A stretch of 64,000 bases of DNA, taken from NCBI RefSeq assembly GCF_040939455.1, contig NC_134117.1, positions 52,091,001 through 52,155,000 on the forward strand, read 5' to 3'. The translations under genes were made by a program, and so were the position numbers. Source of the DNA: Microcebus murinus (taxonomy: Eukaryota; Chordata; Mammalia; Primates; Cheirogaleidae). This document shows, one piece after another, positions 35,871 through 48,484 of this stretch. The notes beneath the pieces were generated by a model. That model was given only the letters and a program-made list of their open reading frames with translations, ran no database searches and was not told the DNA's origin. Position 1 is the stretch's first letter, and each line of letters opens with the position of its first letter.

Positions 35871-37734
35871 GTTTCCAGAGCTGGGCTTCGGTGATAAAAC
35901 ACGATGGGAAGAGCACTGGACCCACATGGGGGTGCGGCGGGGAGGGCCTGGCTCGCCCACCACCCCGGCGCCACTGGAAGCGAATTGTTGCTGTGGGCCC
36001 GTTTCCCATGTGTTAAAGGAGAGAGCTGCGAGGGAAACACTTGGTAATTTCATTTTCACGTCTGCAAAGTTTGGAAGTCTTGGACATCAATGGGCCTTCC
36101 CCTGTGAAGGAAGGAAACCCAGAGAGAGGGCAGCTCCCCTCTCCCAATGTACAGACACACACACGTTGTTTTCTCGGATCTGAGTTTCTGGCCACTTGGT
36201 CTTTCACCAGCAGCTGAAGGGCTGGGAGCAGGATGGTGGTGGGGAAGGGTAGGTGTGGCACTGGGGCCTTAGGAAGCCATCCTCTCTGCTTCCTCCATCT
36301 CTCAACTCTTGGGCCACAGGCAACTGGTAAGTCACTGTGACACTTAGCGACAGGTCAGCCATACTTGCTGCTACCAGGCTTTCAGACCTTCATTTCTTCC
36401 AGTGCTGGCAGGGAGCTGGGAAGCTGGGTGGGGGGCTTGTGCCCACTGAGTCCCTTCCTCCCTCCAGGCCTGTTTCTGGAGAAACATGTGCCCTAGCCAC
36501 CATCAGTGTGCACTTGGATAAGCTCTTCTCATTCCCAAAGATAGGGGCAGCCTTCCTCAGTCTTACACAAATGCTCAGTATTTACTCCATGTGAATTTAT
36601 TTCACTGAAGGTGATCCTAGCATTTCCAAGGGCCACTGGCCCAGGGCAGGGGGTCATTCTTCTCTGGGAATTCCTCTCTAGAAGTTGGATACCTCCCTTC
36701 CTGCCACCCTATGGGGATGCTGTTTAGCAGAATCAGGAAGAACCAAAGAGTCTCAGCTCTCAATTGCTGAGCTTTGGCTGAGAGCAGGAGGAATCTATCC
36801 ACCCCACTTACTTAGATCACCATGAGATATTCACCTCCACCTCCAGTTTCCAGGTTGGGAAGGCAGGAAGAGGACAGGGTGGTAGGTGGGGAGAGTCAAG
36901 AATTAATTCTAGATTAACTCAGTGCAAAAACAACAAAATGAAATGCAATGCATTTTTCTGTGCAGTGCTTAGAACACCTAATTCTATTCATGCCGAATTT
37001 TGAAGGAGGTATATCACCTTACACGCTTGTATAACTTGTAGGGCAGCCAGGAAGGGATTTTTTTAAATTCTCATTTTATACCTGAGCAGTCTGGGTCTCA
37101 AGGTCCTAGAGCCAAGAGTGGCAGTTAGCTTCCCTTACATATACTCCAGTTAGCTGGCAGAGAATCTTCATTTTTGTCCCCCTCCCAGACTCCCAGGATC
37201 TGGGCTAGTGGCTATCAGAAATGTAAATATCCCATTCAATGAAATAAATTGTCACTGTGCACACCCCAGGGTCTCCTCCTGCAACCTGTTAGAGCTCTGC
37301 AGAAGTGGGCAAGTCTCAGTAGGGGCTCTGTGGGCACGAGGGATTGAAGGGTTTGGGAGCAATAAATAAATGAGACTGTTCCCTCCACTCCCTATGGCAC
37401 CCTTGTGTCTCCCCCTAATTCTCTGTTAACACTGTGGGGACATGGCCAGGCTTGCCTGACCTCGAGAGTGAGAGCTTCCTTCTATTTTGTGCCCAAGGCA
37501 CCATTTCTGCCCCATCCTCCCAACTCTGCTTGGGGGCAAAACCTCATATTGCTCTTTTTTCAGACTTAAAAGCAGGTGGTCCCAACCTTTTTGATTATGT
37601 AGCCCTAGCAGAAAACTATTTTGGTCACACCTTCTAAAATGAGTTAGCAATTCATGATTCTTAATATATTATGTACAATATAAAGTATATGCAAAGTATT
37701 ATTTGATTTATGATTTATAGATCTACTTCTATAC
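35871..37734. other. Intergenic, no gene seen
   Basis: Unique-looking DNA. 37570-37720 becomes AT-rich and begins GTGGTCCCAACCTTTTTGAT, possibly a decayed hAT element, not confirmed. Confidence 0.45.
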
Positions 37735-37960
37735 CAGGAAACATACAGTAGTGGAAAGGAAGATGGGATTTTGACTCCGACAAATCTGGGTTCCTAATAG
37801 CTGAGTAACGCTGGCCTATTGGCTCAACCTCTCTGAGACACCGTCACTTTCTTACCTATAAAAGGGGCCGGTAGTAGAGTACCTACTTCATAGTGCTGAA
37901 GTGATCTAATTTGAGTAAAAGTGATTGGCAACAGCAGTGCTCCCTCACTCATGAATAAAT
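37735..37960 (+). repeat. MIR, sense
   Basis: CAAATCTGGGTTCCTAATAG, CTCAACCTCTCTGAGACACC, TACCTATAAAAGGGGCCGGT and TACCTACTTCATAGTGCTGA in MIR order. Confidence 0.8.
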
Positions 37961-38174
37961 ATGATATGTGCATTGTAAAACATACCCCCAAAGAAACTTG
38001 CACCCAGGAAATAAAAATCAGTGTAACTAGAAGGCTTAACATCTGGCTCTTCTCCTGCTGTCCCCTCCATGCAACCCACTTCAGAGGCTGCTGACTCAGG
38101 CAAAGGCACAACAGTTCCACCCATGGCTATGACACAGGGTTATATTTGGCCAGCATTTTCTCACCCAAACTATC

Positions 38175-38300
38175 GAGGTATCACGGTCAGAGATCAGCAT
38201 CCCATTTTGCATATGAAGAAACTGAGGCTTTAGAGGGGTGATGTGACTCACCCAGAGGCACGGTTTGTACCTCGGAGTGGGGATGAGAATAGGTTTTCTG
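38175..38300 (-). repeat. MIR, antisense
   Basis: CATTTTGCATATGAAGAAAC then TGAGGCTTTAGAGGGGTGAT and ACTCACCCAGAGGCACGG. Confidence 0.7.
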
Positions 38301-39551
38301 ACCCCAAGTCCACCCTGGCTCTGTGTCATGCTGTGGGTCCTGCTTGTGAGCTTGTCATGAAATCGATTCAACTCAGGTCTCTTGCCGAACGACTGCCAAA
38401 GAAGGGGATGCAGGCTGCCCAGCGAGGCCAGCTGGTGGTGCATGCATAGGGCTTATTCATTCTTTCCCACCAGAAGCCATCATGGGCTTGGAGGCCCACT
38501 GGCGAGTGACCTTATTTGGTGGAGTACACTTTGCAGATGCAAGTGTAGACGGGAGCACTTTTTTGCAGAGCTTCAAGTCTGCACAGGAAACTACAAATCA
38601 ACTCCTTGTCAATGCAATTGCCCAGACATCAATCTAGCCCAGGTCAATTGGGCACACCTTACCTCTGTCCCATAAATGTTTATGAAGGATCATTATGACA
38701 GTATGATGACCAGCTGTTCCCTGTAGTCACAGAGATTAGACCCAGGGAAAGTGGTTTGAATTGGACAAGCAGGGATTTGGGCTATTTATAGCCATGTCTT
38801 TCCTAGCAGATAAACATGATGAAAGTCGTCTTCAGATGAGGTTGAGTTGTCTCTGAAAAGACCTCCTATTCTCCATTCATGCAGTCATGGCACTCTAGCC
38901 TGGGCGACAGAGTGAGACTCTGTCTTAAAAAAAAAAAAGAAAAAGAAAGAAATGTGGCTTGCACAAGGTCACACAGTGACAGAGGCTGGGCCAGCCCCAA
39001 ATCTCTGTCTGCTATGCCACGATCAAGTCCCAGGCCCTTGCTCTGGGTGACTCTCATTTGTACCCATCGCACGCTGCCTCTTACTTGGGGGGCCTTCTCT
39101 TGAGTGGGCATGAGTGTCTATCCCAATAGGCGACAAGCTCCTTGAGGACGGGGGGCTGTGACCTGTTGAGAATTCAGCAAACACACTGTACATGGTAGGT
39201 CTCCAGTAGAGACAGGATCGATGGGCCCTGGGGAGGGGAAGGTTATGTGAGGTCTGGGCATCTGGGCAGCCAGCAGGCGGCCGGCAGGACCTGGAGCAAG
39301 TGCGAGGGGCTGATCAGACCCATGTGGCTGCCAAAAAGTCTGATGAACTTCAGTGACTCCTTTCTATCTTTGTATAGAGCGCCAAGGGCTGGTCCTCAAA
39401 CCTAAATGCAGGGGTCAGGCAATGTAAAGGAGGGAAGAAGCAGCATCGTGCTACTTCATGGAGAGCCTACGCCCACATCTGAAGAGGGTGGTGCCACTCA
39501 GCTGCCACTAATCGCTCCATGAGGGACTGCGGCCAATGTTCACCACATCTT

Positions 39552-39553
<2 letters not shown>
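38301..39553. other. Intergenic with small repeat pieces
   Basis: Holds an Alu 3' fragment (38879-38947), a MIR-like antisense scrap (38955-39020: CTTGCACAAGGTCACACAGT) and one copy of a local duplicated segment at 39102-39179. No gene. Confidence 0.5.
38879..38947 (+). repeat. Alu 3'-end fragment
   Basis: CATGGCACTCTAGCCTGGGC through GACTCTGTCTTAAAAAAAA. Only the last 45 bases of Alu plus its tail are present. Confidence 0.85.
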
Positions 39554-39589
<36 letters not shown>

Positions 39590-40057
39590 AGCCAGAGACA
39601 TCTGCATTCAATTTTGTAAAACGGCACTGAATGGGTCGGACAGAACCCATTTGTGGGCTGAGTTCAGCTCACAAACTCTACTGCCAGTTTGGCACTGTGG
39701 GTTAAATTTATTGCATCAATCAGGGGAGGCTGTGTTATGTTGTGTAACAAACAATCCCAGAATTTCTGTGGTTCAACAAATCAAATTTTATTTCCTGCTC
39801 CTGCTATATGTTTACCAGAGTTGCAGGTGCACTCTGCTCTTTGTAGTCACTCGGGGACCTAGGCTGCTGGAGTCACCAGGGCAGGGAGAAAGGACCGTGG
39901 GAAATTGCACACGGGCCCTTAAAGCTTCTATGCAAATGTGACAGATGTAGCTTTTTCACACGTCTAATTGATGAAAGCAGGAGTGGGTATGAGTGTCTCC
40001 TTCAATAGACGATGAGCTCCTTGAGGACAGGGGCTGTGTCATGTTGGGAATTCAGCA
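39102..40057 (+). repeat. Two similar 77-bp segments in direct orientation
   Basis: 39102-39179 and 39981-40057 both run GAGTGGG.ATGAGTGTCT then AGCTCCTTGAGGAC.GGGG and end AATTCAGCA, roughly 80-85% alike by eye. They may be a local duplication or two copies of the same old repeat. Confidence 0.6.
39554..39587 (+). repeat. (AC)17 microsatellite
   Basis: Uninterrupted AC repeats. Confidence 0.96.
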
Positions 40058-40130
40058 GTCACATGGCCATGCCCAATTCCAGAAAGGTTAGGAAAGTGCC
40101 ATCCTACCATGTGTCCACAGGACAAGAGTA
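39690..40130 (+). repeat. Old interspersed repeat (LTR-like), interrupted
   Basis: GGCTGTGTTATGTTGTGTAA, CAAACAATCCCAGAATTTCT, GCATGGCC-type ending at TCACATGGCCATGCCCAATT and TCCTACCATGTGTCCACAGG follow a common repeat order; 39981-40057 sits within it. Family uncertain. Confidence 0.45.
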
Positions 40131-41903
40131 GCATTGACATCAGTGCCCACCAGGTCCCCTCAACATCTGCCTCTGCATGCCAGGGGCTGTTACTTATGAT
40201 CACTTGTGGTTCTCTGCCTGAGGGCTTTTTCTCTGGCCTTGGAGTCCTGCTTGACCCAAGTATATGACAACCTGCAAGAACCAGGGGGTTAGTGCCCCTG
40301 AAAGCATCCTCCAGCCAATGCTGGGGGGACTGGCGGGTGAGTACCGCAGTGCTCCTCTCAGTTGGATGACTCTGAGGCATGTTCTCCACCATGCCCCAGA
40401 GATCCCAGTGGGACTGAGCTCCAGTTGCCTACGGTGGGAACTGGCTTCATGATGCATCCTTTAGTGACCTCCTTCCCTTCCCCAATTCCCCACCCCTACC
40501 TGTGTTTCCTGGGATTGCCTCCTGAGTAAACTACTTGTGCTTGAGTCTTTCCCCAGGGTCTGATTCTGGAGTTACCCAAACCAAGGCAGCGAGGAAAACA
40601 AGAATCTTTGTGAACATCCTAATGACTATCACACTTATCCACTGAATGGGCAGTTGGCCTGGCCTTTGCAGAGGTGCAGGATGTTGAGGATGATAAAATA
40701 TTTTAGTGACCTCCAGCAGACAGTCATCCTCTGATTTCTTCACCTGGGGAATAAAAGGAACACAAAAGCGAGGGTTGCCTCAATCCATCCCACGTTGGTG
40801 AATCAATCCATCCCACTGAATACCTTTTCTTTGCTGCTCTGCAAACTCTAGGGTTTGCTTTATTCTCATGACTCAAGATGGTCACCACCATGGCCACGTA
40901 CCAGCTAAAATGACAATGGAAGAGGAGAAGGATAGACACATCTTTCCCTTTAAGAGGACAACCTGGAAGTTGTGTACATTGCTTCTGCTTGCATTTCCAT
41001 TGGCTAGTGCTTAATTGCATAGTTTCATTTAGCTGCGAGGAAGGCTGGGAAGTATAATCTGTAGTCTGGGTGGGCATATGCCTGGCTATAACGTGGCAAT
41101 CTATTTACAACAGTCTTTGCCATAGTTATTGAAAAATATGAGTTTTTCCTCCTTAGACTGGAGATTCTCAACGTAGTACCCCCACCCCAACCCGAGCCTA
41201 GGTGCTCCCCAAGATTGCAAAACTCAGAAGATGGTAGGCAACATTCTGTGAGCATTTCATGAGATCATTTAAGTCCCAGGAAAAATGGTTAGGCTGATGG
41301 GTCTGAGTCAAAGATGTGCTTTGAGGCCTATTTGGATAAGCCTATGTCCCAGTAAAGACACATTCTCTTACACTCCAGGAGAAGCCTTGCCAGATATACC
41401 TGCTTCCTTTACAGCTAAAATTAATCTTGTAAGTGAGTCCCGTTAGCTCTGATTTGTCTGACTGTGGTTGTGTCCATCTCTGAACCAATCATTAAGGGAT
41501 GCTCTGATTGGTTTAGCCTGGGTCCCATGCTCCAGCCCTGGAATACTGTAAGAGGAAGGAGAGAGGAATTGGGGGATCCATTTCACCTGAACCCCACAGA
41601 GTCAGAATGGGGAAGGAGTACCCCCAATGTCAAATCACAGAAGTCCTCTACCAGAGGAGATTGTCAGTGCCTTAACAGAGTGTGCACATCATGTAGTGAG
41701 GACACCGTGGGGGCCAGGCTGGGAGGACAGCTCAAATCGCAAGTTCCGCTGGCAGCATTTGGGTTATCATAGGACTTGGACAGGAAGCCCAGATGGGCCT
41801 GGCTGGGCCCCAGAGTTCAGATAGACTCATAATGGTAAAGTGGTTGATTGGGTGATCTCAATGTCAGGCAAGATTTGGGAGGTAGGGTGGAACTGGTTGC
41901 CAA
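40131..41903. other. Intergenic, no gene seen
   Basis: Unique-looking DNA. No recognisable exon, RNA gene or repeat. Confidence 0.5.
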
Positions 41904-42001
41904 GTGTGTGTGCATGTGCATGTGCATGCGCGCGTGTGTGTGTGTGTGTGTGCGTGTGTGCATGTGCATGCATGTGTGCGTGTGTGTGTGTGTGTGTGTG
42001 T
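41904..42001 (+). repeat. Complex (GT/GC/AT)n alternating purine-pyrimidine tract
   Basis: About 98 bases of strict alternation mixing GTGTGT, GCATGTGCATGC and GCGCGC. Confidence 0.95.
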
Positions 42002-42629
42002 CAGAGACTGGAGCTGGAATGGAGTCTCGGGTTGGTGTGAGGAGGTGAAGAGGACAAGATTCCAGTGTTCAGGATGACTTTGTGGAAAGGCAGAATCCCA
42101 GCATGGTACAGTGGAAGGGACACTGACCTGGGAGCGCAGGTGTCAAACTTGGGTACACTTGGTGACTCACTTGGATACACTTGGGTACAACTGGCGGCCA
42201 TATGAAGAGGGATTATAGGGTGAGAAAGAGGAGTTGTAGGAGGCCCTCCAGAGTTGGGGTAGAAAGAAAACATGGCTAGACTACCACGAGCTGCCCTGGG
42301 TGTGCTGGGCCCAGCCCGCTCCTCTTCTGCCAAGAGATACGGTGAATTCCCAGCAGACTGCAATGTCTCTGGAATAGCCGAAACCTGTTTTGCTTCTGGC
42401 CTCCTCTTTGGCTCTCCCCAGCTCTGCTCTGAGTTGCAGGGAACTGACTTCATGGGCTGTGTTTCCCAGGCTCCCAGGAAATCTGGTTTCTGCTTAGAAT
42501 CAACCAATGGAAGGTACCGATGGGAGGAGAGTAAAGGTGGGAAGAAGAGAGAAACTAGAATATGTCTTCTCTTTCCCTTCTGCCTATGGCAGCATCTCCA
42601 ACAACAACTTTACTTCTCTTTCTTTCTGT
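42002..42629. other. Intergenic, no gene seen
   Basis: Contains a small tandem of TTGGGTACACTTGG-like words at 42149-42191. Open frames without family features. Confidence 0.5.
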
Positions 42630-42927
42630 TTTCTTTTTTTTTTAGAAATGTAGTCTTGCTCTGTCATGCAGGCTGGAGTCCAAGAGCACAATCATAGCTC
42701 ATTGCAGCCTCCAGCTTCTGGGCTCAAGGGGTCCTCCCACCTCAGCCTTCTGAGTAGCTAGGATTACAGGCACAGGCTACCACACCTGGCTAGTTTTTAA
42801 AATTGTTTGTAGAGACAGGGTCTTGCTATGTTGCTCAGGTTGTTCTCAAACTCCTGGCCTCATGTGATCCTCCCGTCTCAGCCTCCCAAAGTGCTGGAAT
42901 TACAGGTGTGAGCCACCACACCTGGCT
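42630..42927 (-). mobile_element. Alu (AluJ-like), antisense
   Basis: TTTAGAAATGTAGTCTTGCT to GAGCCACCACACCTGGCT, with the plain linker TTTTTAAAATTGTTTGTAGA and no lemur-type insertion. Old copy. Confidence 0.92.
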
Positions 42928-42982
42928 GAGTTGTACTTCTCTTCCATGGCTCCAGTCTTTCCTGAATGTTTCAGGAAACACT

Positions 42983-43895
42983 GTGCTATTTTTTTTTATT
43001 TGTTCCTTCAGTTTTTGTTCCTCCATTATTCCCATTCTGCCTTCTTTTAGGTTAATCAATTTTTTAAAATATTCTATCTCATTTCCTTTATTGGCTTCCT
43101 AACCCTATACTTTTTTTTAATTCTAGCTTTATTGTGATATAATGTGCACTTTAAATTAATTTATACTTTGAGGTTGTTAACATGTAGCATTCTGCAAATG
43201 TCAGATCATATTGGTTGACAGTGTTTTTTAGATCTTCTATATATTTTCGTACTTTTTTCTGGTCTACTTCTTCTATCAATTACTGAGAGAGCGATGTTGA
43301 AATCTTCAGCTATGATTGTGGATTTGTCTATTTCTTTAGTTATGACAGTTTGGCTTCATAAATGTTGAATTTATATTATTAGGTTTATACATTTTAGGAA
43401 CTTTTATATCTTATTAATTAATTGGCCCTTTAATCTTATAAAATGGCCCTATTTATCTCTTATCTTGAGAGCTCTGTGTTAAAGCCTGCACTGTCTCACA
43501 TTGATATAGTCACACCAGGTTTCTTATGTTTAGTGTTTGCATTCTATATCTTTTTCCATCCATTTACTTTCCACCTATTTGTGTTTTTATTTTTAAATTC
43601 TCTCTCTTACAGATTACATATAGCATGGCTTTGCTTTTTTTAATGTAGTCTGTCAATCTCTGTCTTTTATCAGAATGTATTATACATTTACATCTAATAT
43701 AATTTTGATGTAGATGGATGTAAGTTTACCACCGTGCTATTTGTTTTTTATTTGTTCCTTCAGTTTTTGTTCCTCCATTATTCCTATTCTGCCTTCTTTT
43801 AGGTTAATCAATTTTTTAAAATATTCAATCTCATTTCCTCTATTGGCTTCCTAACCCTATACTTTTTTAAAATTCTAGCTTTATTGTGATATAAT
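42983..43895 (+). repeat. 160-bp direct duplicate, copies about 590 bp apart
   Basis: 42983-43143 and 43734-43895 share GTTCCTTCAGTTTTTGTTCC, CTGCCTTCTTTTAGGTTAAT, TTGGCTTCCTAACCCTATAC and TTCTAGCTTTATTGTGATAT with only a handful of differences. The shared segment crosses the junction between an old L1M and the younger L1 inserted in it, so the duplication is later than that insertion. Confidence 0.9.
43145..43869 (-). mobile_element. Old L1M ORF2 segment, antisense (left part of a split host L1)
   Basis: Plus-strand text reads as antisense L1 ORF2: CAGATCATATTGGTTGACAG, CTATCAATTACTGAGAGAGC, GATTGTGGATTTGTCTATTT, CTTTTTCCATCCATTTACTT and CTGTCAATCTCTGTCTTTTA. It stops at CTAACCCTATACTTTTTT and resumes at 49204, so a younger L1 is inserted there. 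Confidence 0.88.
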
Positions 43896-44673
43896 CGACA
43901 AGTAAAAGTTGTATATATTTAATATGTATGACCTGTTGTTTTGATATATGTATACATTATGAAATAATTACCACCATCAAGCTATCCATCACCTCACATA
44001 GTTATCATTTTTTTTTGTGGTGAGAACATTTAAAATCTACTCTTTTAACAAATTTCAAGTATACAATACAGTATTGTTAACTATAGTCACCATGCTGTCT
44101 ATACATTAGACCTCCAGAATTTGCAAGAATTTTCTCTTGCATAACTGAAACTTTGTAACCCTTTATCAACAACTGCCAACTGCCAACCACCATTCTACTC
44201 TCTGCTTCTATGAGTTAGACTTTCTTAGATTCTACATATAAGTGAGATCATGCAGTTTTTGTCTTTCTATGTCTGGCTTATTTCACTTTGCATAAAGTGC
44301 TCAAGGTTCATCCACATTGTTACAAATGACAGTAATTCCTTCTTTTTAAGGGCTGCATAGTATTCCTTTGAATGTATATACCACATTATATATTCATCCA
44401 TTGGTGGAAACTTGGGTTGATTTCACATCTTGGCTACTATGAGTAATGCTACAATGAACATGGGAGTGTAGATATCTTTTGAGATACTGATTTTATTTCC
44501 TTTGAATACATACCCAGAAGTGGAATTGCTGGATCATATGATAGTTCTATTTTTGATTTTTTGAGAAACCTTCCATAATGGCTATGCCAATTTACAGTTT
44601 CACCAGCAGTATGCAATGCAAGGGGTCACTTATGACCACATTCTCATCAACACTTGTTACCTTTTGTCTTCTT

Positions 44674-45020
44674 CTTCTTCTTCTTTTTTTTTTTTTTTTT
44701 TTGAGACAGAGTCTCGCTTTGTTGCCCAGGCTAGAGTGAGTGCCATGGCGTCATCCTAGCTCACAGCAACCTCAAACTCCTGGGCTCAAGCGATCCTCTT
44801 GCCTCAGCCTCCTGAGTAGCTGGGACTACAGGCATGAGCCACCATGCCCAGCTAATATTTTTCTAAATATGTTAGTTGGCCAATTAATTTCTTTCTATTT
44901 ACAGTAGAGATGGGGTCTCGCTCTTGCTCAGGCTGGTTTTGAGCTCCTGACCATGAGCAATCCGCCTGCCTCAGCCTCCAAGAGTGCTAGGATTACAGGC
45001 GTGAGCCACCGCGCCTGGCC
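44674..45020 (-). mobile_element. Alu, strepsirrhine type, antisense
   Basis: The duplication CCTTTTGTCTTCTT lies at 44660-44673 and 45021-45034; the linker has TTGGCCAATTAATTTC. Inserted in the L1 3' region. Confidence 0.96.
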
Positions 45021-45209
45021 CCTTTTGTCTTCTTGATAATAGTCATTCTAACAAATGTGAACTGATACATCATTGTGATTTTGATTTGAATTTTCTTCAT
45101 GATTAATGATGTTTCCAGGAGACAGCAGATATTTGGGTTGTATTTTTTCATCCATTCAGCCAGCCTATGTCTTTTAAGAGGAAAATTCAATCTGTTAAGA
45201 TTAATTTTA

Positions 45210-45545
45210 GGTCAGGTACATATGGCTCACGCCTGTAATCCTAGCACTCTGGGAGGCCAAGGTGGGTCAATTGGTTGAGCTCAGGAGTTCGAGATCAGCC
45301 TGAGCAAGAGTGAGACCCCGCCCGTACTAAAAAAAACAGAAAGAAATTAGCTGGACAACTAAAAATATATATAGGAAAAATTAGCTGGGCATGGTGGTAC
45401 ATGCCTGTAGTCCCAGCTACTTGGGAGCCTGAGGCAGTAGGAGTGCTTAAGTCCAGGAGTTTGAGGTTGCTGTGAGCTAGGCTGACACCACAGCACTCTA
45501 GCCCAGGCAACAGAATGGGACTTTGTCTCAAAAAAAAAAAAAAAA
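45210..45545 (+). mobile_element. Alu, alternative strepsirrhine linker type, sense
   Basis: The linker reads TTAGCTGGACAACTAAAAAT, unlike the TTGGCCAA type of other copies. The duplication AAGATTAATT lies at 45197-45206 and 45546-45555. Confidence 0.95.
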
Positions 45546-45843
45546 AAGATTAATTGATATGTGGGATGTCAGTTGGTTTATCTTGTTGGATAGTCCCATA
45601 TTGTTTTGTTTTATCCCTTATTTTATTGTTTTATAAGGGTTGTGAGTTTTGGGGTTTTTTTAAAGGTGAATTTACATTGGTAGATATCTGTTGTGCTGTT
45701 CTGAGTATTTCGTGCATGGTAGGTCTGGTCATGTAAAATTCCCTCAGTGTTTGCTTATCTGGAAAAGACTTAATTTCTCCATCAGTTGTGAAACTTAGTT
45801 TTGCAGGATACAAAATTCTAGGCTGGAAGTTGTTCTGTTTAAG

Positions 45844-46326
45844 TCACTTGAAGGTGAAATCCCAATTCCTTCTGGTTTGTAAAGTTTCTGTTGAGAAGTC
45901 TGCAGTTAGCTTTATCAGTTCTTTTTTGTATGTTAGTGGATGCTTTTTTCTTGCTGCTTCCAGAATTTTCTCCTTCATTTTGACTTTGGCCAGGTTGATT
46001 AGTATGTATCTTGGAGATGACTTATATGCTATGAATCTTCTTGGTGTTTGATGTCCATCTTGAATCTGTATGTCTGAATTTCTGATAATACCAGGGAAGT
46101 TTTCCTCAATAATTTCCTCAAATAGGTTTTTCATGCTTTTAGCTCTTTCTTCTTCTCCCTCAGGGATACCTATAATTGGAATGATAGTTCAGTTCACACA
46201 GTCCCATATCTCTCTCAGTGTTTGATCAGACTTTTTAATGCTCAGACTCTTCTCTGCCTCTTTGAATGACTGGGTTATCTCAAGAGCCTTGTCTTTAAGC
46301 TCTGAGATTTTTTCTTCTCCTTGGTT
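45844..46326 (-). pseudogene. L1 ORF1 remnant, C-terminal part
   Basis: The minus-strand frame 46134-45844 reads as the L1 ORF1p RNA-binding and C-terminal domain (ENFPGIIRNSDIQIQ-like start, LINLAKVKMKEKILEAARKK, LTADFSTETLQTRRNWD). Upstream, to 46326, a further frame gives the coiled coil ending ISELKDK. The remaining N-terminal coiled coil is at 48920-49110, beyond the inserted block. Frames are broken by shifts and stops. ORF1p is the trimeric nucleic-acid chaperone of LINE-1. Confidence 0.88.
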
Positions 46327-46338
46327 TAGCCTGTTCTT

Positions 46339-46697
<359 letters not shown>

Positions 46698-46714
46698 TTT
46701 TTTATTATTATTTA

Positions 46715-47640
46715 AAAAAAATTATTTTTAAATTATAAATTGACAAATTACAGTTGTATATATTTATGGAGTACAAAATGATGTTATGTTTTATGGATAC
46801 AATGGAATTTACTCAAGCTAATTAACATATGCATCTCTCAAATACTCATTTTTTTTGTGGTGAGAACACTTATTTATTACTTAGTGATTTTAGAGAAATT
46901 ATTACTTAGAGAAATTTATTACTTAGTGATTTTGTATATATAAGACATTATTATTTACTATATTCACCATGCTGTGCAATATATCTCAAAAACCCTCTTA
47001 TTTTTCCTGGCTACTTGAGGCTTTGTACCATTTTACCATCATCTCCGCATTTTCCCCACTCCCCTCAACTACCATTCTACTCTCTGCTTCTTTGAGTTCA
47101 ATTGTTTTGGATTCTACTTATATGTAAGAACATACAGTATTTGTGCACAGCTTATTTCACAATGTTCTCCAATTCTATCTATCCTGTCACAAATGACATT
47201 TCTTTTTTAAGGCTGAATATTATTACATTGAGTATATATACCACATTTTCTTTGTTCATTTATCTGTTGATGGACACTTAGGTTGATTCCATAACTTAGC
47301 TATTGTGAATAGTGCTGCAATGCATATGGGTGTGCAGACATACTTCAACATACTGATTTCAAATCTTTTGGGTAAATACCCAATAGTGAAATGGCTGGAT
47401 CTGCCTATCTTTTTCATTTTAGCTATTTTGATAGGCATGTTGTGATACTGACTTGTAGAGTTCTTCTGCATTTCACTGATAATTAATGAGGTATAGTATC
47501 TTTGCATATGTTATAGGACATTTGGAGACCTTTTTTTGTGAAATGCCTATTTAAGTCTTTTTCTATTTTCTATTGGTGTGTCATTTTCTTATTGATTTGA
47601 ATTTTTAATTTTGTTTTAGAAATTCTGGATATATGTTATT
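46715..47640 (-). mobile_element. L1 3' end (ORF2 tail and 3' UTR), antisense
   Basis: AATTACAGTTGTATATATTT, CTACTCTCTGCTTCTTTGAG, CTTAGGTTGATTCCATAACT and GGGTAAATACCCAATAGTGA are antisense L1 ORF2-end and 3' UTR words. Truncated at about 47640. Confidence 0.85.
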
Positions 47641-48484
47641 CTACTCTATGGCTTGCCTTGTTTCTGTGTGTGTTTTTAAGAAATTCAGAAAAGACTTAAA
47701 ATCCAGGCCAATTTAATTTGGAACATGACTCGTAACAGTGTCAAAGGAAGTAGAAAGATTAATATGGTTAAGAACAAAAAGCTGTTTGAATTTGGCCAGG
47801 AGGAAGAGATGATTGAGAGTTAGAGCAGAATTAAATTTCATGAGGTTAAGAAGTTGGTTTAAAAAGAGAAAGTTAAAGACCAATTAAGCATTTGCATGTT
47901 GAATACCTAGTGTGGGTGGTTTACTGTGTCACATATCTAGGGTGCATGCATGCAGAAACACCACTTCTGACTTTCAAGCACCTGCTGTTGTATACTCAGG
48001 AATTGCTAGTATGGATGAGAAGGTTGACCATCGAAGATAGAAGAGAAATAGGACAGTAGTTGCTTAGGTGGTTGGGGAGTAGAGAGTATGAAGAGAAACG
48101 TGGAAGGAAAGGAAAGATCAGAAGGGAGAACAGGAACAGGATTGGGCAAAAAACCACAAAAAACAAAAAATGAAACCCCAAACAAAAACAAACAAAAAAC
48201 CCACTGTGAGATCAGAAATATAGTTGAAAGAAAAAGGTAAAATCAGAAAATCTGATTTTAATATGCACAGAGGTGAGAAATAAAAGATTCAGAGTTTGCG
48301 AAGTGATATGCTTGTAAGAGAAGAATATGATTACGATATGACTGAATTTTGAGGACTTTTAGGACTGCTGGGAAGCCTAGATTTCTAAAAAGATGTTGAA
48401 GTAATTATGTAGGAAGAAAATGATATGTGAACATTGTGTTTAATTTAGGATGGCTGATGGAAATGTAATTGTGTGGATTGATTT
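47641..48484. other. Non-L1 DNA inside the inserted block
   Basis: About 0.8 kb without recognised repeat or gene, lying between two L1 3' ends. If the block is a transduction, this is copied flank of the source L1. Confidence 0.5.

Noticed and set aside
35073..36040. Minus-strand frames of 158-255 codons
   Set aside because: Three overlapping frames are open at once and all cross the CA/CG repeat, giving Cys-Val and His-Thr runs; compositional, not coding.
37570..37720. Possible hAT element starting GGTCCCAACCTTTTTG
   Set aside because: No right-hand inverted repeat or target duplication could be found.
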